Shown one piece after another: positions 54,486-64,000 of a stretch of 64,000 bases of DNA; within the stretch, counting starts at the first letter, position 1, and each line of letters begins with the position of its first letter. Source of the DNA: Neoarius graeffei (taxonomy: Eukaryota > Chordata > Actinopteri > Siluriformes > Ariidae); the NCBI RefSeq assembly GCF_027579695.1, contig NC_083577.1, positions 56,140,283 through 56,204,282 on the forward strand. Reading direction: 5' to 3'. Both the position numbers and the translations under genes were made by a program. The notes beneath the pieces were generated by a model. That model was not told the origin of the DNA and did not search any database. It saw only the letters and a list, made by a program, of their open reading frames with translations.

Positions 54486-55928
54486 CATTAGAAATAAAAA
54501 CAAAACTGGAGTTTCAGTTTTGGGATCTTATGTAACTTTCTTTATGTTTGTTCCTTTCAAGATATTTTAACCCTTATAATCTGCTTACTGTGTTTTTTAT
54601 GCATTCATCTATGTCATCATGGAGAACACATTTTACATTCTGTAGGTCAATAGGATCAGGAGCAGCTGAGATTGTGCTGGGCGGACCAGTGTCCTAACCC
54701 TAAGGGGCAGTGCATTGTAAGGTCATCTCAAGGTAATCACCCTGGTATCAGGACAGAACCATGCTAGAATCATCCCAACCACACAGACATGCTAAATGAG
54801 ACTGGGGGGCTGGAGGCCACCATTTCTCCCCAGTGGCATGATAGGCAGTATGTTTATTTCTTCAGGATCACGGAGACCTTTCCCGGGGGAGATCCTATCT
54901 GAACATGACTGGGGCCAGGGTCAGGCACTCTGATAAGGCTACTGCTTTTCCACTGCAGGGTCAGAGGTAGCCTATGAATGCAGATGATGTCATGAACAGG
55001 TGCTGATGAGATGACATGATCTTCTAGTCCATCAGTTCTATTTGCCTTTGCCATCAGCAAGATTAATCTGGTTGAGATAAATGCTCAGCTGTCTATGTTT
55101 TGGGTGCAGACAAACAGACATAATACAATTAATGCCTTAGATTTACAAATAATCATGGTTGTTAAATTAAGAAAGCAGAAGAAAAACAAGTTGAAGATGT
55201 TTAATTTGTGGTTATCCTTATTCATTTTTCACTCTCTCCCTCTTTCTGACTTCATGACATGCACCAAATAAGAAGAGCTACTCTCACATTTACATAACAC
55301 ACCTGTGTATTCCTTTCTCGAACCTGAATAATTAAATGGTCCCATTTGGATTTTCATGATGTTTGTGCATCTGTGTTTTTTTTCCACAATATTGTGAGGT
55401 GTGGTTGCTTTTTTGTGTGCATGCAGACAAATGGGCTTTGCATAATTAAATGATTAGATTAAACTGAATATTTTAGACTCGAATATTGGATTGGCATAGT
55501 AAGGAAAAAATAGAAAGGGAAATAGGCTGGTTCAAGGTTTATTTGTTGTTGATGTTGTTGTTTTTGTCTGTGTGCAACACTTTCTCACACTTTTACAAGT
55601 TTTTCATGAAATACCAACAATTCAAATGACTCATTGTGTATGAAAAGTGAAGAAGGTGAAGAGTAGGGTTGAGGCAGTGCTAGTGTTAGTGTGTCTGATC
55701 TTATGACTTGATTTGTATTAAGTTTGAATACGACTCAAGTTCATGTGTCTGTGGGTGCGTACATAACTCTTGTTTTACATTTTTTTCTTTGAGTGACAGG
55801 CACTCCATGATATTTACAGAAGATGTGCCATGTGAAAACACCTCTACACAGTTACTGCACCAGAATAATAAATTAATCCAATTAAGATTCTCGTGCTGTG
55901 CTCATACATCTCTTCACACATGCAGTTG
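54486..55928. other. No gene seen
   Basis: Unique sequence. Frames such as minus 54854-55060 show no domains. Confidence 0.55.
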
Positions 55929-55955
55929 TTATTTATTTATTTATTTATTTATTTA

Positions 55956-55998
<43 letters not shown>
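55929..55998. repeat. (TTTA)n and (GT)n microsatellite
   Basis: About seven TTTA units followed by about 20 GT units. Confidence 0.95.
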
Positions 55999-55999
<1 letters not shown>

Positions 56000-56001
<2 letters not shown>

Positions 56002-57999
56002 TTTGCAATGACTAACTAAACCACATCACATGGATGTCGTCATGTGGGATGTCACACATGTAAATTTAATTCCTCTATAAATACTCTGAGAGAAAAGTAG
56101 AACGAGGTTTGGTAGAACGAGCGTAAGTAGGAAATTGCTGACAGGAACACCCCCCCCCCCGTCCCATCCTAACACCCCCAACCACACACACACCCCAGGG
56201 CTTAATTAAGGTTGGGAGGTAGAATGCTGCCAGACAGGAGAGATGGTGAAAAATATTCAGTGTGATGGAGGCGGGAGAGTGTGAAAGTGGGGTGAGAGGT
56301 GTGAGAGAGACGGAAAGAAGGTGAGAGGAAGAGTGAAAAGTAGGCAATGATGCTGACACAGCTGAGTGTTGGATGGGGCTGAAGAGTAGACTTGTGTTTA
56401 GCTCCAAAGAGCTCTACTGCTAGAGCTCTCTCCTTATTTGGATTACACACACATCTCCCCATTTTATCTCCTCTATTTCGCTTGCTCTCCGTCTGTGTTT
56501 TTCCTTTCTAAAAGCTTGTGTTGCTGTTTCATTTTCTGTCAGTCATTAATAGATCACTTCTGGAAAGGTCACAGTAAAGAGTTAAATAATTCACTCAGTG
56601 GAATGAACTCTGAACTTTGAATAAAACGATCAATTTAAATTGGGAACAAATGTGACATTAAACAAAGCATGGATTATAATTCTTTGTGACATGTGCTCTG
56701 ACCCCAGCTAACATAAATTCAATGGCTGTCTTCTTTCATTCATCCATCCTCTGTTTTCCCTGTTCATATCTTTTTCACTATCTTTTGCTCATTTTTTCAA
56801 ACATTCCCTTTAATCTTCTTTATGTGCAGTTAAAATAACATATTAGTTTTTCTCTAGATGAAAACTTTGCTACTTCAATGTGAACTCCACATTTGAAGAT
56901 GTAATTAAAACAAATTGAGACAATAATAAGAAAAAATTATACCAGTCTGTTTAAAGAAAAACACCAAGCTGACATGCAGGATTCACTACAGTATAAATAC
57001 AGCACAATGCATTAAAATAGTATAGATGACCTCAGCAGGATCACCGCAAAATCTTATGAGTTCATATACAGTACAGTTCACAAAATGCTGCAGCTCATAT
57101 CACGACCTCTAAAAACAATAGTAGAGTCTATTCAGTACTATTATGTGGTTCAATGGATTATGCGTTTTCAAACTGGAATCCTTTAAATGCTTGAAAATGG
57201 ATAGCACAATAGTTTTGTGTGTTTTAAATATAATGAGAAGCAAATGTTCATCTCTTGTTAGCAAACGCTGTTCTAGCACAGGACAAAGTGTCCGGGCCAC
57301 CAGCATGCTGTCTCGAGGTGTGAAGTATGTTCTCTTAGGAAATGTTAAAGTTAATAATCTTCAGTCATGCTCCATTTATAATAGAGGCCTGGAGCTAAAA
57401 TAGAAGAACCTGATACCAGCTTCTTTTTTTTTCTTTTTTTTTTTTGCTATTTAAGGTTATGAACATTTTCTAAATCTAAATCTAATTATGACACCCTATA
57501 TATAGGATATTATACAGTTGCACAAAAACATGAACTTTATCTCTGAGTGGTGAATATATTCACGAGTGAGTGAAGCAAATGACTGTAATATTTATCAACA
57601 GGAGAAGATAAATTTCATATCTTCGCACCACCGTGTAATGTTCTTTAAATTATATGAACACATCCACAAACAAAATATATATGTTAATCAAAGGTAATCA
57701 AAAGAATTTTTATTCTGAACCGGTTCGCCATTTTGACAAAGCGCATCAAGTCGGCGGGAAAACACTGGGAGTGATATCATTGGCGTGAAATATCAGAAAA
57801 TATGTCACTTAGATTCACGATGTATTTCATATGAAAAATGCAAGTTTTCAACACAAGAAGTTAAACTTCATATCTTCAAGCCAACATGTTATTTTCTTTT
57901 TATTATATAGACACACTCACAAACAAAAAGCACTCAAATTTATCAAAACAATTCATCCATATCCTCATGAGTGACTACTGAGAATTATTATACATACAG
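56000..57999. other. No gene; local repeats
   Basis: A C-run lies at 56149-56160 and GA-rich text at 56270-56345. Two related ~75-bp segments (about 57605-57680 and 57865-57935) share CTTCATATCTTC...ATGTTnTTTC...ACAAACAAA and may belong to the repeat at 58000-58405. Confidence 0.5.
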
Positions 58000-58405
58000 G
58001 ACACTTTCCATGGAATAAAAACACGTTTTCTCTTCCCTTCTAGCGGGTTTCATTCATTTGAGTTGATAGCATGCATTATCGTTAGCATATCACTTACCCG
58101 ATGTGTATTACGCCACTCTACCCAATGGAGAATGAGCATGCAATATAGCTTACAATATTGCATGTTGTCAAGACAACATGATGTCACACGTCGGCACTGA
58201 TGTGAATATCCAATGAAAAATGTTTCTGCAGTGCATGCGCAGAAGCATTTCTTTGTTCACTGAGAAAGACTAAGCTAATCCAGTGCTAGGTTTAGCTATG
58301 CTATAATTAAGCATTAAATAAATAAACTGAAAACTGAAACTAAAGACATGTTAAACACCCGAAAGGCTACCAAACCTTCATTAGATATTCTTCACACATA
58401 TTTAC
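58000..58405 (-). repeat. Interspersed repeat, copy 2 (inverted)
   Basis: Reverse complement of the repeat at 42284-42630, from ACAGGACACTTTCCATGG to CATTAGATATTCTTCA. It contains a ~75-bp extra stretch near 58270-58350. Confidence 0.8.
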
Positions 58406-58985
58406 AAGCAGTGGTGAATCGTTACTATTAGAGCTCAGCCAAACCTTAGCCAGACACACCAAAAAAACAAAAGGGCAAAGGATTTTGCAAGGGATTGACA
58501 GCAGTGTGCCAGGTCACTCCATTGTATGTGGTTGTCGATGTTGATTTTAAAACTAACTAAGTAAATTACATGATGAAATGAATACTTAAGTATGAGTGAA
58601 AAATACTGTGGTGAGTGTGCATAGAAGAAGAGTCTGGAGACAGAAATCTTAGGCCCTGTCCACACGGCAACGGATTCAGGTGAATCTGATAAAATTGTTT
58701 ATCGTTTCGGCCTGGCGTCCACACGGCACCGGCGTTTTGGGTGCCCCAAAACGAAATCTTTTGAGAACGGGTTCCAGAGTGGAAAGATCTGGCAACGGCG
58801 CCGTTGTGAAGTGGTCTGGATGAGTAGAACGGATTTGTTTACGATGACGTCACAACCACATGTGCTTCACGCCGGGTAGAAGTGTAACGAACTCGATGCG
58901 AGTTGTCAACAAATCCTATAACTTGGTTCATAAAACGCGCTTACAAAATATTTTCACTGTGAATATTTATTGTGTAATGGTGCAA

Positions 58986-59023
<38 letters not shown>

Positions 59024-59261
59024 GCCCTTAAGGCAGAGTCAATCCCGCCAGCAAAAATAGGGGAAAAAAAGGAGCGATCTCACCTCTTCAGATGTTGGTT
59101 TAAGTCCTACAATACATTCCTCAAAAAGGGCATAGAAGAACAAATTAATCCATCAATGTGTAGCATTCAATTTATTCCGGACCATTAAAGATGCCGCCTT
59201 CCGTGTAGAATCATACGTCACCCTCACCGCCATATTGGATGGGGCAAAGCGGAGAATAAAG

Positions 59262-59341
59262 ATGTCTCATTCATGTGCAGCGTTTAACTGTACCAACAGG
59301 TTTGCCGTCCAAACGAGATCACATGGGATTACCTTTCACAG
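59262..59341 (+). CDS. First exon of a THAP-domain transposon protein
   Basis: ATG at 59262 opens MSHSCAAFNCTNRFAVQTRS, then HGITFHR, followed directly by the splice donor GTGAGA at 59342. The pattern C-x4-C, then Asn-Arg, then FHR is the start of a THAP zinc finger, a DNA-binding domain found in P-element and some other transposases. The exon ends where THAP coding exons are often split. No downstream THAP half (WxxA, AVPTIF) was found nearby, so the copy is non-autonomous. Copy 1 has lost the ATG in one of its two duplicated versions. Confidence 0.6.
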
Positions 59342-59411
59342 GTGAGACTGGAAAAATACTTTTCATTGTATTTGGTCATTATAACGTAATTTTACGAACA
59401 GATTTTTCTGA

Positions 59412-59788
59412 TGGGCGGCACGGTGGTGTAGTGGTTAGCGCTGTCGCCTCACAGCAAGAAGGTCCTGGGTTCGAGCCCCAGGGCCGGCGAGGGCCTTTCT
59501 GTGTGGAGTTTGCATGTTCTCCCCGTGTCCGCGTGGGTTTCCTCCGGGTGCTCCGGTTTCCCCCACAGTCCAAAGACATGCAGGTTAGGTTAACTGGTGA
59601 CTCTAAATTGACCGTAGGTGTGAATGTGAGTGTGAATGGTTGTCTGTGTCTATGTGTCAGCCCTGTGATGACCTGGCGACTTGTCCAGGGTGTACCCTGC
59701 CTTTCGCCCGTAGTCAGCTGGGATAGGCTCCAGCTTGCCTGCGACCCTGTAGAAGGATAAAGCGGCTAGAGATAATGAGATGAGATGA
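59412..59788 (+). mobile_element. tRNA-derived SINE, full length, with target duplication
   Basis: GATTTTTCTGA is duplicated at 59401-59411 and 59789-59799. Complete head, body and ATGAGATGA tail. It is inserted in THAP-element copy 2; copy 1 lacks it at the equivalent site. Confidence 0.95.
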
Positions 59789-60043
59789 GATTTTTCTGAC
59801 TGTGGCTAATATGAAGTCTCGCGCATAATAGTTTATGCGCATGCGTCCTTACTTCTTCTATTATTCTGGTGTCTCCGATGGGACTGTCTTACAGCGCACC
59901 TAGAGGTGTGGCATGTGTATTGCATCGCTTTCAGCAAGCGTTGCGTTGCCATATGTACCTGATATTTTACTGATCCGTTGCCCATGTGGACACGATATTT
60001 TTTTTTAAAATCTCGTTGCCGTTGTCGTGTGGATGTAGCCTTA

Positions 60044-60683
60044 GTTTCTCAGTCATTAGCCTGCGCTACTTGCTCTCAATAGTACTGGCTTGACTGCTTT
60101 ATTAGCATTTGCTAACATTACTGATGAATGCTACACCAGCTGGAAGGTGACTTCACTGCTGCGCTGACGGCGCCGACTTGCAGTTAAGCTCACGTCGGCC
60201 TTCAAGAATGCCTAGGGCGATACATTTTTGGTCCCTGTCACTATAAATCAATATCTGATTGGTTAATTAATCTGTCACTTCCTACATAAACATACACTGC
60301 CATGGCCTTCTGTCCCAGCAATGAAGTCCTAACCAATGAGTGAGCCAGCTATAAACTCTTCTCAGCCTAGAGACAACAAACAAAAATATCTAATTGGATA
60401 ACTCTATTTTATTTTTTTCAGGACAGTAACCTTTTCATTTCTGAAGAAAATTTGATAGAAAAAGAGACCAAATTAAAATTAGAAGAGAATAATTATCATA
60501 AAATTATGAAAGAATGAAAGCAATTAAAGAATGAAAGAAATTAAATATCATATTTGAAATGCTGATATGTTGGGCTTCTCTGAAGACTGAGAAGTCCCAG
60601 ATGGTTCCCCTCTGTTTACAAGAGAAAAACATACCAATAGACATCAAAAAACTGGAAAAGAGAGTGTGTATGTATAATAATAA
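60044..60683. other. No gene seen
   Basis: Unique sequence between the THAP element and a hairpin MITE. Confidence 0.5.
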
Positions 60684-60809
60684 TATTGGCTGGCTTTGTT
60701 TCGTGGTCTATCAGATATATTCCATTCAGCTAACTCGTCTTCGACTCGTTCAGTATCATGCTAGCTAAATGGAATATATCTGATATACCACAAAAAAGCC
60801 AGCCAATAT
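60684..60809 (-). mobile_element. Hairpin MITE, copy 2 (inverted)
   Basis: ATATTGGCTGGCTTTG ... AAAAAAGCCAGCCAATAT. The loop is the reverse complement of that in copy 1 (AACTCGTCTTCGACTCG against CGAGT side in copy 1). Confidence 0.85.
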
Positions 60810-60901
60810 CATTTAAATATGTCATGGTTGTCGTTCTCCATGTCCTGGCTGTAGATCATATGAAAACTATGAGTGATGTATTTCCCAGTAAAACACTTGT
60901 G

Positions 60902-60906
<5 letters not shown>

Positions 60907-60986
<80 letters not shown>
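60907..60986. repeat. (TA)n(TG)n microsatellite
   Basis: About 24 TA units followed by about 16 TG units. Confidence 0.95.
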
Positions 60987-60991
<5 letters not shown>

Positions 60992-61840
60992 CTTCACAAT
61001 AGTGTACCAAAGAGAATTAATGTAGTTTTAATTACAAAGGTGGTGACACTAATTATTTATTTGGCTTCGGTTTTTTTTAAAAACTATTTACAATTTTTTA
61101 ATACTTTTTTAAAACTACTTCTTTCATTAATTTTATTTCCATGTGCCTTCTACACAATACTGTAGGTTGCATTGATTGTGTAAAACAAGCTGTTTCAATT
61201 TATCCCAAAGTGGAATTGATGGCAGAAGTATAGTAGCTAAATAGTTTTAGAGAAAACCATGTGAAACTGTTGTTACTTCATGGTAGCAGTGTGTCCCCCA
61301 GTTGCCTTAAAGGCATCGCATTCTGTGCACATGTTGGACTAATTGCAATATTGGTAGCTCCAGTCATTTGAGTGTTTCTGAGAACACAGGTAATTGCTTA
61401 AACTCAGCGAATGAACTAATTATCTGCTCACTGTTTTCCCAGCAAGAGTGAGTAATTTGGAAGCAATTGACCTCCTGCAGTTCACTGACAAATGAAAATA
61501 TGTAGGCCAGTTCACTAATGACCCACACTAACAACCTGGCTAAAGTCCCTACTTTTTCTACACTGACTTTGCCTTTATCTCTAATTTGCCACTTATCCAG
61601 TTCAGTATGATCAGTATGATGAATATGATCAGTTACTCAAACACATTTCCATTTGTACTATTAGTAAAGCTGTTGGTTTGGGTTTTGTTAAAAAATATGA
61701 AATTATTTAATCTGATTTTTAAAATTCCATATTCAGTTCCATTCATTTCGCATCAATTTAATTTTATAGCACTTTTAACAATAAACACTGTCACAAAGCA
61801 GTTTTACAGAAATCTGGATTTTGATTTAGGCATCTAATAG
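60987..61840. other. No gene seen
   Basis: Unique AT-rich sequence. Confidence 0.55.
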
Positions 61841-62020
61841 GGGAAGCCATGGCCTAATGATTAGGGCTGTAGTTTTGGGACCAAAAGGTTGATGGTTCGA
61901 TTCCCTGGACCAGCAGGAAGGGGTGAAGTGCCCTTGAGCCAGGCATCTAACCCCCTGCTGCACTGGGTACATTGTATGTTGCTCTGGATAACAGGATCTG
62001 CTAAATGTTATTAATGTAAT
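61841..62020 (+). mobile_element. tRNA-derived SINE, third type
   Basis: The head has an A-box-like TGGCCTAATGATTAGGG and a perfect B box GGTTCGATTCC. The body has AAGTGCCCTTGAGCCAGGC. The tail TTGCTCTGGATAACAGGATC, then TGCTAAATG, resembles the conserved 3' end of widespread fish SINEs and their partner LINEs. Confidence 0.8.
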
Positions 62021-62204
62021 GAAAAAGCCAGAGGAGACAATATCATGAGGAGAAAACCTTGAGAGGAACCAGATTCAAAAGGGAACTCATCCTCTTCTGG
62101 GTGACAATGTGATTATAAATCGTTATATTATACAGTTCTAGAAGACCAAAGGCAAGTGCATTGAAAGGATGTTTAGTATGAATATAACATCCTGGGAGTG
62201 TGGC

Positions 62205-62530
62205 ATGGTCATATAGTGGTTAGCACTGTCACCTTGCAGCAAGAAGTTTCTGGGTTCAAACCTTGCAGCAGACTGGCGTCTTTCTGTGCAGAGTTTGTAT
62301 GTTTTTCCCTGTGTAGGTTTCCTCCGGTTTCTGTCCAAAGTCATGCGGATTAGGTCAACTGGCTACTCTAAATTGGTGTGAGTGTGACTGGTTGTTCATC
62401 TCTGTGTTAGCCCTGCAATATGTTGGTGACCTGCCCAGGATGTTCCCTGCCCCTCACCCACTGTCAGCTCGGATTGGCTCCAATTTCCCTCATGACTTTG
62501 ACAGATAAGCGGTATAAATAATGGATGGAT
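62205..62530 (+). mobile_element. tRNA-derived SINE, diverged
   Basis: Recognisable from GGCATGGTCATATAGTGGTT through GTCAGCTCGGATTGGCTCC to GACAGATAAGCGG, with many substitutions and a shortened middle. An old copy. Confidence 0.8.
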
Positions 62531-62787
62531 AATGTACTGGGGTTTACATAGACAAATCTTTAAGATTACAGCAGCAATCCTTAGGTCTACAATATCCATG
62601 TGAGGTTATCCCCTGAAGCAAGAGGCATAAAGTGTTATTTATGAAAGTGCAAATCTTTAGTGTCTGCTTGTTGATCTAGAAATGCAGGCAAAATTTAAAA
62701 TGTACAACATTCAAATGATATCTCAAGTAAATAATGTTGTCATGCTGCTCTGTTAATTTAACATACCGGTATGTTAACTGTGGTGTA

Positions 62788-63018
62788 GGGATGGCACGGT
62801 GGTGGAGTGGTTAGCACTCTTGCCTCCAAAGCAAGAAGGTTCTGGGTTCAAGCCCAGCAGCCAAAGAGAGACCTTTCTGTGTGGAGTTTGCATGTTCTCC
62901 CCGCGTCTGTGTGGGTTTCCTCCAGGTGTTCTGGTTTCCCTCACAGTTCAAAGACATGCAGTTAGGTTAACTGGCTACTCTAAATTGTCCATAGGTGCGA
63001 ATGTGTGTGTGAATGGTT
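62788..63018 (+). mobile_element. tRNA-derived SINE, 5' part
   Basis: GATGGCACGGTGGTGGAGTGG to GAATGTGTGTGTGAATGGTTG. The tail is missing; foreign sequence at 63019-63105 (GAGAAAACCTCTATAATAATCC...) follows. Confidence 0.85.
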
Positions 63019-63107
63019 GAGTGGAGAAAACCTCTATAATAATCCGGTAGAAGGCAATGGGAAACCACGACTGTAATGTTCCCTAGCAACTCTGATAATA
63101 ATAATAT

Positions 63108-63232
63108 CCATCCATCCATTATCCGTAGCTGCTTATCCTGTACAGGGTCGCAGGCAAGCTGGAGCCTATCCCAGCTGACTATAGGTGAGAGGCGGGGTAC
63201 ACCCTGGACAAGTCGCCAGATCATCGCAGGGC
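63108..63232 (-). mobile_element. tRNA-derived SINE, 3' part
   Basis: CATCCATCCATTATCCGTAGC to CAGATCATCGCAGGGC, on the opposite strand from its neighbour. The two halves do not form one copy. Confidence 0.8.
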
Positions 63233-63719
63233 AATAGTAATAATAATAATACATTTTATTTATAGAGCACTTTTCTAATTACTCAAATATGCTTTACAAG
63301 GTAAAAGGCAGGTTAAAACAATTGAATAAACAATACATAAAAACATATAACATAAGTCCAAATTGTAATTATAGATTGTATGCAGTTCTGAAGAGGTGTT
63401 TTAAAAGATGATTTGAAACTGGACAGGTCTGATGGACATCAGAGCCAGACCTGCTATCAGCCAGAACACTGCAGAAGAAGAAGTGTAGTGTAATTTGTAG
63501 TTTGCATATTTATGCTTTCTTTTATTGTATTATCTGAAATATAACCAATTTTTTTCACTTTAAATTTTGTTTCTCTTCCTTTCGGTCGAAGTGTGTTTGA
63601 GCTACAGTATACAGACAGCTGGTGATACTGCAGCGCTTTATCAAACATGTACCGCTATCACTGATGACACATAAGTGGAAATTGGAAGAAGATTTGTGGA
63701 TGACATGCACACTCATTCA

Positions 63720-63720
<1 letters not shown>
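63233..63720. other. No gene seen
   Basis: (TAA)n at 63237-63250, then ACATTTTATTTATAGAGCAC text resembling a common fish interspersed repeat. The rest is unique. Confidence 0.5.

Positions 63721-63769
<49 letters not shown>
63721..63769. repeat. (CA)n microsatellite
   Basis: About 24 CA units. Confidence 0.95.
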
Positions 63770-63770
<1 letters not shown>

Positions 63771-64000
63771 TTAATTTCCTGAGAGCTGTGCAGTAAATAA
63801 TGAGTCATGTTTTAGTGACTGAACTTCCAAATGACTAACAAGGCCACAGAGATAATGTTAGACTCACACGAACGCCCAACCCGAATCCTGCGTCTGTCAC
63901 AGATATGTCTGGTCTGGACTGGACTCTCACGGCCTGCTTTGAGTTATGTCAAAGATTTGTGCTAAGGGACATCAAAGCTGTCAGCTGGGAGGTCTGTGAT

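Larger units (their letters stand above)
58652..60040 (+). mobile_element. THAP-exon DNA transposon, copy 2, with a SINE inside
   Basis: GGCCCTGTCCACACGGCAAC and the complement-like GTTGTCGTGTGGATGTAGCC are the termini. TTA lies on both sides (58649-58651 and 60041-60043). The sequence is the inverse of copy 1 (21568-22943). It contains a (GA)n run (58988-59020), the intact first exon at 59262-59341 and a SINE at 59412-59788. Confidence 0.8.

Noticed and set aside
59275..59760. 161-codon frame containing CVSPVMTWRLVQGVPCLSPV, and similar frames at 27403, 36165, 37731, 42645 and 53525
   Set aside because: These are the same SINE read in one frame in different copies. Similarity is due to repeat identity, and indels break the frame in many copies.

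Overview
The window looks like a stretch of ray-finned (teleost) fish genome. It has no recognisable host protein-coding gene, rRNA or tRNA gene. It is AT-rich, full of di- to pentanucleotide microsatellites, and densely packed with transposable elements of fish type: a tRNA-headed SINE repeated more than a dozen times, Tc1-like and hAT elements, several TA-target MITEs, an internally deleted LINE and one nearly complete Gypsy/chromovirus LTR retrotransposon. Every protein signal I can support is transposon-derived. The species cannot be named from the sequence alone.

Layout. 1-2.2 kb: a hAT element with a broken transposase inside an old SINE. 5.1-8.8 kb: a minus-strand LINE whose endonuclease start is joined to its reverse-transcriptase tail, split by a 2.4 kb TA-target element carrying a C2H2 zinc-finger exon. 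9-19 kb: mostly unique sequence with MITEs, a second SINE type and a 1.4 kb element full of AGTATACT palindromes. 19.5-31.5 kb: SINEs, a 673 bp element, a THAP-exon element, a fold-back element, and a mosaic Tc1-like copy split by a SINE and a hAT. 34.5-36.1 kb: a full-length Tc1-like element with a dead DD34E transposase. 37.7-46 kb: a reference-quality SINE, a SINE containing a tRNA/5S composite SINE, hairpin repeats, and a SINE split by a hAT that itself contains an integrase-exon MITE. 47.5-54.5 kb: one SINE split by the Gypsy element and by another terminal-inverted-repeat element, which holds its own SINE. 58-60.8 kb: inverted second copies of the THAP element and of the hairpin repeats. 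The rest is unique non-coding sequence and simple repeats.

The best observations are in the Gypsy element at 47664-53088. Its primer-binding site is exactly complementary to 11 bases of its LTR lying 30 bp downstream of a TATA box. That is the arrangement expected for Tf1/sushi-type self-priming. The end of its LTR also contains correctly spaced tRNA-like A and B boxes. Target-site duplications (CTTCC, TGA, GTGTTATTCTG and AGGTAAATAAGTT) give the insertion order. The element is dead: gag changes frame twice, pol has two in-frame stops, and the first catalytic Asp of the integrase is Asn.

All family names are from recognition of motifs and sequence, without database searches.
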